Source: Mesorhizobium_L sp035547755
GTDB lineage: Bacteria > Pseudomonadota > Alphaproteobacteria > Rhizobiales > Rhizobiaceae
Direction: 5' to 3'
Length of the DNA stretch: 64,000 nt
Assembly (NCBI GenBank): GCA_035547755.1
Contig: DASZUG010000075.1
Location: 1 to 64,000 of the forward strand
Part shown: one piece after another, positions 1 through 8,561 of the stretch
Position numbering within the stretch: the first letter of the stretch is position 1
Layout of the letters: the number at the start of each line of letters is the position of its first letter
Program-made: the position numbers and the translations under genes
The notes under the pieces: model-generated
What the model saw: only the letters and a program-made list of their open reading frames with translations
Told to the model about the DNA's origin: nothing
The model's database searches: none

Positions 1-50
1 CCCACCCGGCCGCTTCGCGGCCACCCTCCCCTCGAGGGGGAGGGAAGCCG
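1..50. repeat. Copy of a dispersed rhizobial-type palindromic intergenic repeat (inverted orientation)
   Basis: This stretch is the reverse complement, with a few changes, of the block at 2974-3022. Both carry a GC-rich arm with the hairpin GGCCGCGAAGCGGCC and a second arm built on CCTCCCC/GGGGAGG. It lies immediately downstream of fdsA and continues to the window edge. Short repeats of this style are common between genes in Rhizobiales; assignment to a named repeat family is not possible from here. Confidence 0.8.
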
Positions 51-61
51 GAGCGCAATCC

Positions 62-2950
62 TCACTCCGCCGCCTCCACATCGGCCATGCGGCGGGTGCG
101 GCGCGACAGATCCTCATATTCGAGCTGCCATTCGCTCGGTCCGTTCGACGGCGAAACCTGCACCGCCGTTACCTTGTATTCGGGGCAACTCGTCGCCCAG
201 TCGGTGAAGTCGGTGGTGACGACGTTCGCCTGTGTGGTCGGATGGTGGAAGGTCGTATAGACGACGCCCGGCGCCATGCGCTCGGAAACGAGGGCGCGCA
301 GCGTCGTCTCGCCGGAGCGGCTCGAAAGCCTCACCCAGTCGCCATCGCGGATGCCGCGGTCTTCCGCGTCATGCGGATGGATTTCCAGCCGGTCTTCCTC
401 GTGCCACACACTGTTGCCCGTGCGTCTCGTCTGCGCGCCGACATTGTACTGAGAGAGGATGCGACCGGTCGTCAGCAAGAGCGGGAAGCGCGGGCCGACC
501 TTTTCGTCCGTCGCGATATATTCGGTGCGCACGAAATTGCCCTTGCCGCGCACGATGCCGTTGATGTGCATGATCGGCGTGCCGAGAGGAGCCTTTTCAT
601 TGCAGGGCCATTGCACCGAACCCTCGCGTTCGAGCAGGTCGAAGGAGACGCCAGAGAAGGTTGGCGTCGTCGCCGCGATCTCGTCCATGATCTCGGACGG
701 ATGCGTATAGTTCCAGTCGAGGCCTAGCGCGCGGGCAAGCTCCTGCGTCGCCTCCCAGTCGGCATAGCGCGCCTTCGGCTTGATGACCTCGCGCACCAGG
801 TTGATGCGCCGCTCGGCATTGATGAAGGTGCCGTCCTTTTCGAGGAAGGTCGAGCCCGGCAGGAAGACATGCGCGTAGCGCGCGGTCTCGTTAAGGAATA
901 GATCGTGCACGACGACGCATTCCATGGCCGCGAGGCCGGCGGCGACGTGCTTGGTGTCGGGATCGGACTGCAATATGTCCTCACCCTGAATGTAGATGCC
1001 CTTGAACGTACCATCGGTGGCCGCATCGAGCATATTATTGATCCTGAGACCCGGCTCCTTGTCGAGGGTCACGCCCCACAGATCCTCGTAGATCTTGCGC
1101 ACGGAATCGATGGCGATATGGCGGTAGCCCGGGAATTCGTGCGGGAACGAACCCATGTCGCAGGAACCCTGCACGTTGTTCTGTCCCCTGAGCGGGTTCA
1201 GTCCGACGCCGTTCTTGCCGAGATTGCCAGTCGCCATGCAGAGATTGGCAAGGCCCATAACCGAGGTCGAACCCTGGCTGTGCTCAGTGACGCCGAGGCC
1301 GTAAAAGATCGCGCCATTGCCGCCGGTAGCATAGAGCCGCGCGGCCTGCCGGATCGTTTCGGCGTCCTCAAGACCGCATGTCTTCGCCGTCTCCTCCGGG
1401 CTGTAGCGAGGATCGGACACGAATTCGGCCCAGTCCTCGAACGCGTCCCAATCGCAATAGGCGCGGATATAAGCTTCGTCGTAGAGCTTTTCCGTGACGA
1501 TGACGTGGGCAAGGCCCGTGATGATGGCGACGTTCGTGCCCGGCTTGATCGGCAGATGATAGGCGGCCTCGACATGCGGGGTACGCACGAGGTCGATGCG
1601 GCGCGGGTCGATGACGATAAGCTTGGCGCCCTCGCGCAGCCGCTTCTTCATGCGCGAGGCGAAGACGGGATGTGCATCCGTCGGATTGGCGCCGATGAGC
1701 AGCATCACGTTGCAGGCCTCGACGGAATCGAAGTCCTGCGTGCCGGCCGACGTGCCGAGCGTAGTGCTCATGCCGTAGCCGGTCGGTGAATGGCAGACGC
1801 GGGCGCAGGTATCGACATTGTTGTTGCCGAAGCCCTGCCGCACCAGTTTCTGAACGAGATAGGTTTCCTCGTCGGTGCAGCGCGAGGAGGTGATGCCGCC
1901 GATCGAGCCGCGGCCATATTTGGCCTGGATGCGCTTGAATTCGGAAGCGGCGCGGGCAAGCGCTTCCTCCCAGGTCGCTTCCCGCCATGGATCGGTAATC
2001 TTCTCGCGCAGCATCGGGGTGAGGATGCGGTCTGGATGCGTGGCGTAGCCATAGGCGAACCGTCCCTTGACGCAGGAATGGCCGTGATTGGCCTTGCCCG
2101 CCTTGTAGGGCATCATCCGCACCACCTCGTCGCCCTTCAACTCCGCTTTGAAGTTGCAGCCGACGCCGCAATAGGCGCAGGTGGTGACGACGGAGCTGTC
2201 CGGCATGCCCTTTTCCAGCACCGCCTTCTCGCGCAGCGCGTCTGTCGGGCAGGCCTGCACGCAGGCGCCGCAGGAGACGCATTCGGAATCGACGAAATTC
2301 TCGTTCATGCTGGCGACGATGCGGCTCTCGAAGCCGCGGCCTTCGACGGTCAGCGCAAACGTGCCCTGGACTTCGGCGCAGGCGCGCACGCAGCGCGAGC
2401 AGACGATGCATTGCGACGGATCGTAGGTGAAATAGGGGTTGGATTCATCCTTCACCATATAGTCGATCGTCAGCGAGCCTTCGCCGGGCGCGACGTTTTC
2501 GACGACATGGTTGCGGCCCTTATTGCCGTAGCGATTCTCGGCGAGCCCAACGAGCGAGATCACATGGTCGAATTCGCTGGCGCCGGTGCCGGCCTTCTCA
2601 TTGAAGCCAAGCGGATGATCGGAGACATAAAGCTCCATGACACCCTGGCGGATGGCGTTGAGGCGATCGCTCGCCGTGCGCACCACCATGCCCTCGCCGA
2701 CCGGCGTCGTGCACGAGGCTGGCGTGCCGGCGCGGCCCTCGATCTCTACCAGACAGACGCGGCAGGAGCCGAAGGAATCCAGCATGTCGGTGGCGCAGAG
2801 CTTCGGGATTTCGATCCCGGCTTCCATAGAGGCGCGCATGATCGAGGTGCCTTCCGGCACAGTGACGGACCTGCCGTCGACCGTCAGTGTCACCTGCTTC
2901 TCCACCTTCGAGGCAGGCGTTCCGTAGTCAGTTTCCTGTATGAGGGACAT
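62..2950 (-). CDS. fdsA: NAD-dependent formate dehydrogenase, molybdenum catalytic subunit alpha
   Basis: Catalytic subunit of a soluble cytoplasmic formate:NAD+ oxidoreductase (formate to CO2), 962 residues, the usual FdsA size. In order: an N-terminal 2Fe-2S ferredoxin domain (KLCATDML...CRVCLVEIEG), two 4Fe-4S motifs (CIVCSRCVRAC and CVSCGACVQAC), a further 4Fe-4S site opening the molybdopterin domain (CAYCGVGC), then the MopB fold with a C-terminal molydopterin-dinucleotide-binding domain. The codons place the candidate Mo-ligand cysteine at residue 386, followed by His387, as in the Rhodobacter capsulatus enzyme; Arg588 in NPLRGQNN probably matches its catalytic Arg587. A TAGGAGA ribosome site supports the start. 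It is third in the order fdsG-fdsB-fdsA. The usual fdhD and fdsD would lie beyond the left edge. Separated from fdsB by a repeat-filled gap. Confidence 0.95.
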   Translation of the reverse strand: MSLIQETDYGTPASKVEKQVTLTVDGRSVTVPEGTSIMRASMEAGIEIPKLCATDMLDSFGSCRVCLVEIEGRAGTPASCTTPVGEGMVVRTASDRLNAIRQGVMELYVSDHPLGFNEKAGTGASEFDHVISLVGLAENRYGNKGRNHVVENVAPGEGSLTIDYMVKDESNPYFTYDPSQCIVCSRCVRACAEVQGTFALTVEGRGFESRIVASMNENFVDSECVSCGACVQACPTDALREKAVLEKGMPDSSVVTTCAYCGVGCNFKAELKGDEVVRMMPYKAGKANHGHSCVKGRFAYGYATHPDRILTPMLREKITDPWREATWEEALARAASEFKRIQAKYGRGSIGGITSSRCTDEETYLVQKLVRQGFGNNNVDTCARVCHSPTGYGMSTTLGTSAGTQDFDSVEACNVMLLIGANPTDAHPVFASRMKKRLREGAKLIVIDPRRIDLVRTPHVEAAYHLPIKPGTNVAIITGLAHVIVTEKLYDEAYIRAYCDWDAFEDWAEFVSDPRYSPEETAKTCGLEDAETIRQAARLYATGGNGAIFYGLGVTEHSQGSTSVMGLANLCMATGNLGKNGVGLNPLRGQNNVQGSCDMGSFPHEFPGYRHIAIDSVRKIYEDLWGVTLDKEPGLRINNMLDAATDGTFKGIYIQGEDILQSDPDTKHVAAGLAAMECVVVHDLFLNETARYAHVFLPGSTFLEKDGTFINAERRINLVREVIKPKARYADWEATQELARALGLDWNYTHPSEIMDEIAATTPTFSGVSFDLLEREGSVQWPCNEKAPLGTPIMHINGIVRGKGNFVRTEYIATDEKVGPRFPLLLTTGRILSQYNVGAQTRRTGNSVWHEEDRLEIHPHDAEDRGIRDGDWVRLSSRSGETTLRALVSERMAPGVVYTTFHHPTTQANVVTTDFTDWATSCPEYKVTAVQVSPSNGPSEWQLEYEDLSRRTRRMADVEAAE

Positions 2951-2973
2951 GCGATGTCTCCTATGCGTCGACG

Positions 2974-3111
2974 CTTTCCCTCCCCCTTGAGGGGAGGGTG
3001 GCCGCGAAGCGGCCGGATGGGGTCAGTGCGGCAGTGCTCGACCTGATGGAGGTGCCTTTTGAGGCGACCCCCTCTGTCGGCTTCTCCGACATCTCCCCCT
3101 CAAGGGGGGAG
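2974..3111. repeat. Dispersed palindromic repeat between fdsB and fdsA
   Basis: The block 2974-3022 is nearly identical, in reverse orientation, to 1-50. It contains the perfect hairpin GGCCGC-GAA-GCGGCC at 3000-3014. A related palindrome, CTCCCCCTCAAGGGGGGAG, follows at 3093-3111. Read on the minus strand, the second half translates to the SPLEGEMSEKPTEGV string often seen in spurious rhizobial ORFs, so it is a repeat and not a gene. It interrupts the fds operon and could form RNA hairpins that change the fdsA to fdsB transcript ratio; that effect is inference. Confidence 0.85.
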
Positions 3112-3127
3112 AAAATGTTCGCGCCCG

Positions 3128-4684
3128 TCATTCCGCCGCTTCCTGCATCGGATGCGGCCGGAAATCCTCCGGGAAATGCGTCAGCGCGCTCATCACCGGA
3201 TATGGGGTGAAACCGCCAAGCGCGCAAAGCGATCCGAACTTCATCGTGTTGCAGAGATCGGTAACGAGCGCCACCTGCTTCTCCGGCTCGATATTGCGAG
3301 CAATCCGGTCGAGCGTCTCGACGCCGCGCACCGCGCCCACCCGGCAGGGCGTACACTTGCCGCAGCTTTCGATGGCGCAGAATTCCATGGCGAAGCGCGC
3401 CTGCTTCAGCATGTCGACCGTGTCGTCGAAGACGACGATGCCCGCATGCCCGATCAGCCCGTCCTTGGCAGCGAAGGCCTCATAGTCGAACGGCGTGTCG
3501 AAGAGCTCGCGCGGGAAATAGGCGCCGAGCGGCCCGCCAACCTGCACCGCGCGGACCGGCCGGCCGCTTGCCGTACCGCCGCCGATTTCGTCGACCAGTT
3601 CGCCGAGCGTCAGGCCGAACGCCGCCTCGAACAGACCGGGATATTTGACGTTGCCGGCGATCTGGATCGGGATCGTGCCGCGCGAGCGGCCCATGCCGAA
3701 ATCCTTGTAGAAGGTTGCGCCTTTGTCGAGGATGACCGGCACGGAAGCAAGCGAGATCACATTGTTGATGACCGTCGGCTTGCCGAACAGGCCCTTATGC
3801 GCCGGCAGCGGCGGCTTGGCGCGCACCTGGCCGCGCTTGCCTTCGAGGCTATCCAGAAGCGAGGTTTCCTCCCCGCAGACATAAGCGCCGGCGCCCATCC
3901 GGACCTCGATGTCGAAGGCATGGCGCGAGCCGAGCACGGATTTGCCGAGAACGCCGGCCTTGCGCGCGACGGCCAGCGCCTCGTTCAAAGCCTTCTGCGC
4001 ATGCGGATATTCGGAGCGCAGATAGATGTAGCCCTTGGTGGCGCCGACGGCGATGCCGGCGATCGTCATGCCTTCGATCAGGACGAAAGGATCGCCTTCC
4101 ATGATCATACGATCGGAGAAGGTGCCGCTGTCGCCTTCGTCCGCGTTGCAGACGATATATTTCTGGTCGCCCGATGTATCGAGGACGGTCTTCCATTTGA
4201 TGCCGGTCGGGAAGCCGGCGCCGCCGCGCCCGCGCAGCCCCGACTCCGTTACCTGGCTGACGATGTCCGCCGGCGCCATCTTCAGGGCCTTCTCAAGCCC
4301 TGCAAATCCGCCATGCGCGCGGTAATCGTCGAATGAGACCGGATCGATGATGCCGACGCGCGCGAAAGTAAGCCGCGTCTGCCTGGCAAGAAAAGGAATC
4401 TTCTCCGGATCGCCGAGGGAGAGACGATGAACGCCGCCCGACAGGAAACCGGCGTCGAACAGCGAGGCCACATCCTTCGCGCTGACCGGACCATAGGCGA
4501 CGCGGCCCGCGGCCGTTTCGACCTCGACCATCGGCTCCAGCCAATAGAGGCCGCGCGAGCCGTTGCGGACGATGCGCGCCTCCGCGCCACGTTTTTCGAT
4601 TTCCCCGGCGATGGCCTTCGCCACCTTTTCCGCGCCGAGCGCCAGCGCGCCGGAATCGCGTGGAACGTAAATGGTGATGGTCAT
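3128..4684 (-). CDS. fdsB: NAD-dependent formate dehydrogenase, NADH-binding subunit beta
   Basis: Diaphorase subunit of 518 residues that passes electrons from the Fe-S chain through FMN to NAD+. It resembles NuoF of complex I with an added N-terminal thioredoxin-like segment (residues about 1-100). The glycine-rich FMN/NADH region reads RGRGGAGFPTGIKWK, followed by CNADEGDSGTFSDR. The C-terminal N3-type 4Fe-4S site is visible as ESCGKCTPCRVG, with a further cysteine in CALGG. The start codon overlaps the fdsG stop by four bases (ATGA), so the two are translationally coupled. The 178-base space before fdsA is filled by repeats. Confidence 0.95.
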   Translation of the reverse strand: MTITIYVPRDSGALALGAEKVAKAIAGEIEKRGAEARIVRNGSRGLYWLEPMVEVETAAGRVAYGPVSAKDVASLFDAGFLSGGVHRLSLGDPEKIPFLARQTRLTFARVGIIDPVSFDDYRAHGGFAGLEKALKMAPADIVSQVTESGLRGRGGAGFPTGIKWKTVLDTSGDQKYIVCNADEGDSGTFSDRMIMEGDPFVLIEGMTIAGIAVGATKGYIYLRSEYPHAQKALNEALAVARKAGVLGKSVLGSRHAFDIEVRMGAGAYVCGEETSLLDSLEGKRGQVRAKPPLPAHKGLFGKPTVINNVISLASVPVILDKGATFYKDFGMGRSRGTIPIQIAGNVKYPGLFEAAFGLTLGELVDEIGGGTASGRPVRAVQVGGPLGAYFPRELFDTPFDYEAFAAKDGLIGHAGIVVFDDTVDMLKQARFAMEFCAIESCGKCTPCRVGAVRGVETLDRIARNIEPEKQVALVTDLCNTMKFGSLCALGGFTPYPVMSALTHFPEDFRPHPMQEAAE

Positions 4685-5154
4685 GCCCGCACCTCCGCGA
4701 CGATCTCGCCGATCTTCTCGTCATCGAGACGGCCGATCACCTCGCCGTCGAGCATGGCCGAGGGGGAGCAGGCGCAAAGGCCGAGGCAATAGGCCGGCTC
4801 CAGCGTCACTGAACCGTCCTGCGTCGTTTCGTTGAAGCCGATGCCGAGAAGCTTCTGCACCTTTTCGGCGACAGCGTCCGAGCCCATCGACTGGCAGGAT
4901 TCCGCCTGGCAGAGCTTGAGCACATGCCGGCCGGCCGGACGCTCGCGGAAATCGTGGTAGAAAGTGACGACGCCATGTACGTCCGCACGGCTGATGTTGA
5001 GCGCGCCGGCGATCACCGGCAGCGCTTCGCTCGGTATGTAGCCGAACTCTTCCTGGACGCCGTGCAGGATCGGCAGCAAAGGACCTTCCGCCTCGCGCCA
5101 TTCCTCGACGACCGCGAGGGTCCTTGCCGTGATTTCGGTACCTGCCTGCTGCAT
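4681..5154 (-). CDS. fdsG: NAD-dependent formate dehydrogenase, 2Fe-2S subunit gamma
   Basis: NuoE-like subunit of about 157 residues carrying one 2Fe-2S cluster in a thioredoxin fold. Visible cysteines are in CQAESC and later CLGLCACSPS. The conserved opening LLPILHGVQEEFGYIPSEAL and RADVHGVVTFYHDFRE is typical. The start is uncertain. The ATG at 5154 starts MQQAGTE, a TTG at 5160 sits eight bases behind a strong AGGGAGG (5175-5169), and the frame stays open to a TTG at 5184. The ATG is given; the TTG at 5160 is a serious alternative. First gene of fdsGBA, 100 bases downstream of the LysR gene. Confidence 0.93.
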   Translation of the reverse strand: MQQAGTEITARTLAVVEEWREAEGPLLPILHGVQEEFGYIPSEALPVIAGALNISRADVHGVVTFYHDFRERPAGRHVLKLCQAESCQSMGSDAVAEKVQKLLGIGFNETTQDGSVTLEPAYCLGLCACSPSAMLDGEVIGRLDDEKIGEIVAEVRA

Positions 5155-5241
5155 CGTCAACGCAGCGCCCTCCCTGAAAGGCAATCTTTATTTCGAGAAA
5201 TCAAAGTTTTCCCGTTCGATCAATATATCATATCCGTTGGA

Positions 5242-5260
5242 CGATAGGTAATTTCTATCG
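5242..5260. promoter_or_regulatory. Candidate LysR-type operator ahead of fdsGBA
   Basis: A perfect inverted repeat CGATAG-N7-CTATCG contains the T-N11-A core expected for LysR-type regulators (T5245, A5257). It overlaps the stop codon of the lysR-family gene and lies about 90 bases before fdsG. A second small dyad, ATTTC-GA-GAAAT, lies at 5190-5201, where a -35/-10 region or a second activator site could be. Function is inferred from position and motif only. Confidence 0.55.
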
Positions 5261-6151
5261 ATTCTGCGACGCCGGATAGACGGTTCGCGCCTGATTGAGG
5301 AAGGCGGAAACGAGAGGGGTGTGCGGCTCGCGATGCACGGCGACGAGGCCGACCAGATGGCTTGCATCCGGTTCGACGATCGGAATGGCGCGGATCGGCT
5401 CGACGATCCCAAGCGTCTCGGCCAGATTGAGCGGCATGACCGAGGCCCATTTGCCGGTGCGGATATGCGAGATGAGCAGGATCATCGAGTTCGATTCCAG
5501 CGATGGCGTCGCTTCCGATCCCGCCTCCGCCAGGTGCTGGCTGATGATGCGGCGGTTCTGCATGTCCGGCGTGAGCAGGCAAAGCGGCAGGCGCGCTACC
5601 TCGGCCCAGGTCACGGCCTTGCGGTCGGAAAGCGGTTTGCCGGCCGATGTGATGAGCTGGTAACGCTCCTCATAGAGCGGCACCGTCGCGACGCGCCCGA
5701 GCGGCTCGTTGTCGAGATAGGTGATGCCGACATCGATCTCGAAATCCGCAAGCATGGAGAGCACTTCAAGCGAGGTGCGCGACAGCACGGAGAAGGTGAC
5801 GTTCGGGTGCTTGTCGCGAAAGGGCGTCGTCAGGCGAGCGACCATGGCGAGCGCGGTCGGGATCACCGCGATCCTGAGATGCCCGGAAAGGCCTTGCCTC
5901 GCCATGCGCATCTCTTCGCGCATTGTTCGTGAATCGCCGACGATGCGGCGCGCCCATTCGAGCACGCGCTGGCCTTCGGGCGTCAGGCCCTGAAAGCGCG
6001 AGCCGCGCTGGACCAGCACAACGCCCAGCATATCCTCCAATTGCCGGATCGCGGCGGAAAGCGTCGGCTGGGTGACGCCGCATTCCTCGGCGGCGCGGCC
6101 GAAATGCTCTGTTTTGGCAAGGGCGATGAAGAACTCGAGCTTGTCGATCAT
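5255..6151 (-). CDS. LysR-family transcriptional regulator, probable regulator of fdsGBA
   Basis: A 298-residue LysR protein. The N-terminal winged helix-turn-helix covers residues about 1-60 (AKTEHFGRAAEECGVTQPTLS, then AIRQLEDMLGVVLVQRG) and is followed by the LysR substrate-binding fold (VIPTALAMVARLT...). The start ATG gives the canonical MIDKLEFFIALAKTEHF opening. It is co-directional with and directly upstream of fdsG, the position often taken by the LysR activator of fds operons, and an operator-like dyad overlaps its stop codon. The effector is unknown; formate is a guess from context. Confidence 0.9.
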   Translation of the reverse strand: MIDKLEFFIALAKTEHFGRAAEECGVTQPTLSAAIRQLEDMLGVVLVQRGSRFQGLTPEGQRVLEWARRIVGDSRTMREEMRMARQGLSGHLRIAVIPTALAMVARLTTPFRDKHPNVTFSVLSRTSLEVLSMLADFEIDVGITYLDNEPLGRVATVPLYEERYQLITSAGKPLSDRKAVTWAEVARLPLCLLTPDMQNRRIISQHLAEAGSEATPSLESNSMILLISHIRTGKWASVMPLNLAETLGIVEPIRAIPIVEPDASHLVGLVAVHREPHTPLVSAFLNQARTVYPASQNR

Positions 6152-6247
6152 GCCCGATTAGCTATCAGGCCGGCTCCCTTTCCGCCATTAATTCCACTCC
6201 GCAGGAAAGTCGAACCTGGGAAGAAGCGCAAACACCCCAGAAAGCAT

Positions 6248-6274
6248 CCGCGGAAGCGCATGACGCTCCCGCGG
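6248..6274 (-). terminator. Stem-loop downstream of the DUF1236 gene
   Basis: The stem is CCGCGG plus AGCG pairing with CGCT plus CCGCGG, with one A/C mismatch and the loop CATGA. It lies 21 bases past the stop at 6296. No long U tract follows on the minus strand, so termination efficiency is uncertain. Confidence 0.5.
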
Positions 6275-6295
6275 ACCAAAACAGATCGCAGCCGA

Positions 6296-7225
6296 TCAAG
6301 CCGGGAGGATGTAGACGATGTCGAGCGTGTCCGGATCGACGATGACGATGCGTCCATCCGCCAGCATGAAATATTCGTAGTCCTTGTACTCCGGCACGAT
6401 CTCCACGACGCGCGGCGGCAATCTGTGCAGGTGTACCCTGTGGGGCACTGCGGTACCGACGGTAATCGAAAAGTTCGGCTGCCGGACGGGTTCCACATGG
6501 GTCTCGGTAATGACTTGCCGAATTTCCGTCCGCTGGTGATCCGATACATTGACGTGGATGGAGGACGTCTTTTCGTTGCTGGGCGGCTGGCCGCTTGCGT
6601 TCATGTTTCCGGTCTGTCCGGACTGGTTTTTGGCATTTTGCCCATTTTCGTTGCCGTTCTGGCCTTGGGCATTCTTCTGCATCGCATGGCTTTCGCCCTG
6701 GGCGTTTTTGTTATGGGCATTGGTTTCTCCCTGGGCATTCTTGTTATGGGAGTTGGTCTCTCCTTGGGCGTTCTGTGTCGAAGAGCCGTTCTGGCCCTGG
6801 GCATTTTTCATCGAATTTTCGTTTTCGCCCTTGGCATGCCTCTTCTGCTTGGTGGAACCGCTTTCCTCCTGAGCGCTCTTGCTCGAAGAATTTTGCTCGC
6901 CCTGGGCGTTCTTCATCGAGCTTCCGCTCTCGCCCTTGGCATGCCTCTTGTGCTTGGCGGAACCGTTTTCATCTTGGACGCTCTTCGAGGACGAGCCTTG
7001 TTCGTCCTGCGCATTCTGCATTGAAGAGCCGCCTTGCGCCTTTTGGCCGGCGCCAGCCTGCCCGGTCGTTGTGGAATGACTGGAGCTCTGGCCTTGTTCG
7101 CCGCCCGATGTCTGCGACTGGCCTTCCGGCTTTTTGGTCATGTCGCTCTGGGCAAAAGCGATGCCCGGCGCGACTCCGAGGCTGAGAACGATGGCGAGGC
7201 TCCTGACGATGTTGGTTTTCTTCAT
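6296..7225 (-). CDS. Secreted DUF1236-type protein with Asn/Gln/Gly-rich degenerate repeats
   Basis: A 309-residue protein. Residues 1-25 form a Sec signal peptide with cleavage likely after GIAFA. Residues about 30-205 are low-complexity, hydrophilic and repetitive, built from variants of KNAQGE/QNGSS and KSAQEESGS, with two copies of KRHAKGE. The last 85 residues (from about 225) form a compact domain like DUF1236 (VTETHVEPVRQPNFSI, then PEYKDYEYFMLADGRI). Periplasmic or cell-surface location is likely. Its role is unknown; related proteins are often called periplasmic or stress-associated. The repeat region is probably disordered. The gene is divergent from mrp. Confidence 0.85.
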   Translation of the reverse strand: MKKTNIVRSLAIVLSLGVAPGIAFAQSDMTKKPEGQSQTSGGEQGQSSSHSTTTGQAGAGQKAQGGSSMQNAQDEQGSSSKSVQDENGSAKHKRHAKGESGSSMKNAQGEQNSSSKSAQEESGSTKQKRHAKGENENSMKNAQGQNGSSTQNAQGETNSHNKNAQGETNAHNKNAQGESHAMQKNAQGQNGNENGQNAKNQSGQTGNMNASGQPPSNEKTSSIHVNVSDHQRTEIRQVITETHVEPVRQPNFSITVGTAVPHRVHLHRLPPRVVEIVPEYKDYEYFMLADGRIVIVDPDTLDIVYILPA

Positions 7226-7362
7226 CTTCAGTCTCCATTGGAAACATAGTCCCTATCTCCCGCCGAACCGCGGAAATGGGTGTATGTTCCGGAGATCGAC
7301 CCGCTTGGTCTTCCGCCTCATCTGCATTATCTGAAGCGGAACGAAGAAACGAAGTTGAGATC

Positions 7363-8535
7363 ATGCCTGTCACCAAGGAAGCCGTCCTCGAAAAGCTGAA
7401 AGCGATCTCCGCGCCCGGTTTCACCAGCGATATCGTCGCCTTGGGGCTGGTCTCCGATATCTTTATCGCCGACGGCAAGGTCTTCTTCTCGATCACCGTG
7501 CCGGTCGAGCGGGCGCGGGAGATGGAGCCGTTGCGGGCCACGGCCGAAGACGCCGTCAAAGCCATCCCTGGCGTTACCGGCGCCGTGGTCGCGCTGACGG
7601 CGGAAAAGAAGCAGGGCGAGCGAACCGCCCCGCCGCCGAGGCCTGCGCCCCGGCCCTCGGCTTCGCCGACACATGGGCACGGCGCCCCCGCAGGAAGAGC
7701 CGCCCCCTCCGGTCCCCATGGCGGCAAGCGTGGCTTGCCCGGGATCAAGGCGATTGTCGCCGTGGCGTCCGGAAAGGGTGGCGTCGGCAAATCAACGACG
7801 GCCGTCAATCTGGCGCTCGCGCTACAGGCGAACGGCCTGAAGGTGGGGATTCTCGATGCCGACATCTATGGCCCGTCCATGCCGCGCCTGCTCGGCATTT
7901 CCGGCAAGCCTGAGACGGTCGACGGGCGCACCTTGAAGCCGATGGAGAATTACGGCCTGAAGGTGATGTCGATGGGCTTCCTCGTCGAGGAAGACACGCC
8001 GATGATCTGGCGCGGCCCGATGGTGATGTCGGCACTCACCCAGATGTTGCGCGACGTTGAATGGGGACCGCTCGATGTCCTCGTGGTCGATATGCCGCCC
8101 GGCACAGGCGATGCGCAATTGACCATGGCGCAGCAGGTGCCGCTTGCCGGCGCCGTCATTGTCTCGACCCCGCAGGATCTGGCCCTGATCGATGCCCGCA
8201 AGGGATTGAACATGTTCAGGAAAGTGGATGTGCCGGTCCTCGGCATCGTCGAAAACATGAGCTATTTCATCGCGCCCGATACCGGCAGGCGCTACGACAT
8301 TTTCGGCCATGGCGGCGCGGAGCGAGAGGCCGACCGCCTCGGCGTGCCGTTCCTCGGCGCGGTGCCGCTTGAAATGGCGATCCGCGAGAGTTCCGACGCC
8401 GGCCGTCCGGTGGTCGCTCTGGAGCCGGATGGCCCTCACGCCAAGGCTTACCGCGCAATCGGCGAAAATGTCTGGCGGCAGCTCAGGGCGAAGGAAGAAG
8501 CGGGCGATTCGCAACCGGCGATCGTCTTTGAGTAA
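7363..8535 (+). CDS. mrp: Mrp/ApbC/NBP35-family Fe-S carrier-like P-loop ATPase (no cysteines)
   Basis: A 390-residue protein. An N-terminal MIP18/DUF59 domain (about 1-85) is followed by a Pro-rich linker and a deviant-Walker ParA/MinD-type ATPase (ASGKGGVGKSTTAVNLALAL, then DADIYGPSMPRLLG, then VDMPPGTGD). The family moves 4Fe-4S clusters to apoproteins in the cytoplasm. The odd point is that the CxxC that bridges the cluster at the dimer interface in bacterial ApbC/Mrp is replaced by ENMSYFIAPDTGRRYDIFG, and no cysteine occurs anywhere in the protein. The ATG at 7363 is chosen because the upstream extension is unrelated to the family. Transcription is divergent from the DUF1236 gene. Confidence 0.92.
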   Translation: MPVTKEAVLEKLKAISAPGFTSDIVALGLVSDIFIADGKVFFSITVPVERAREMEPLRATAEDAVKAIPGVTGAVVALTAEKKQGERTAPPPRPAPRPSASPTHGHGAPAGRAAPSGPHGGKRGLPGIKAIVAVASGKGGVGKSTTAVNLALALQANGLKVGILDADIYGPSMPRLLGISGKPETVDGRTLKPMENYGLKVMSMGFLVEEDTPMIWRGPMVMSALTQMLRDVEWGPLDVLVVDMPPGTGDAQLTMAQQVPLAGAVIVSTPQDLALIDARKGLNMFRKVDVPVLGIVENMSYFIAPDTGRRYDIFGHGGAEREADRLGVPFLGAVPLEMAIRESSDAGRPVVALEPDGPHAKAYRAIGENVWRQLRAKEEAGDSQPAIVFE

Positions 8536-8561
8536 AGGCTCTTGGTCGGCCGTCGCTACCA

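Noticed and set aside
2961..3356. Minus-strand frame coding for a protein with SPLEGEMSEKPTEGV
   Set aside because: It is the translation of a dispersed intergenic repeat running into fdsB in another frame, a familiar false gene in rhizobial genomes.
6600..6990. Regularly spaced short repeats resembling a CRISPR array
   Set aside because: The units are degenerate, in frame, and encode the NAQG-type repeats of the secreted DUF1236 protein; there are no unique spacers of constant length.
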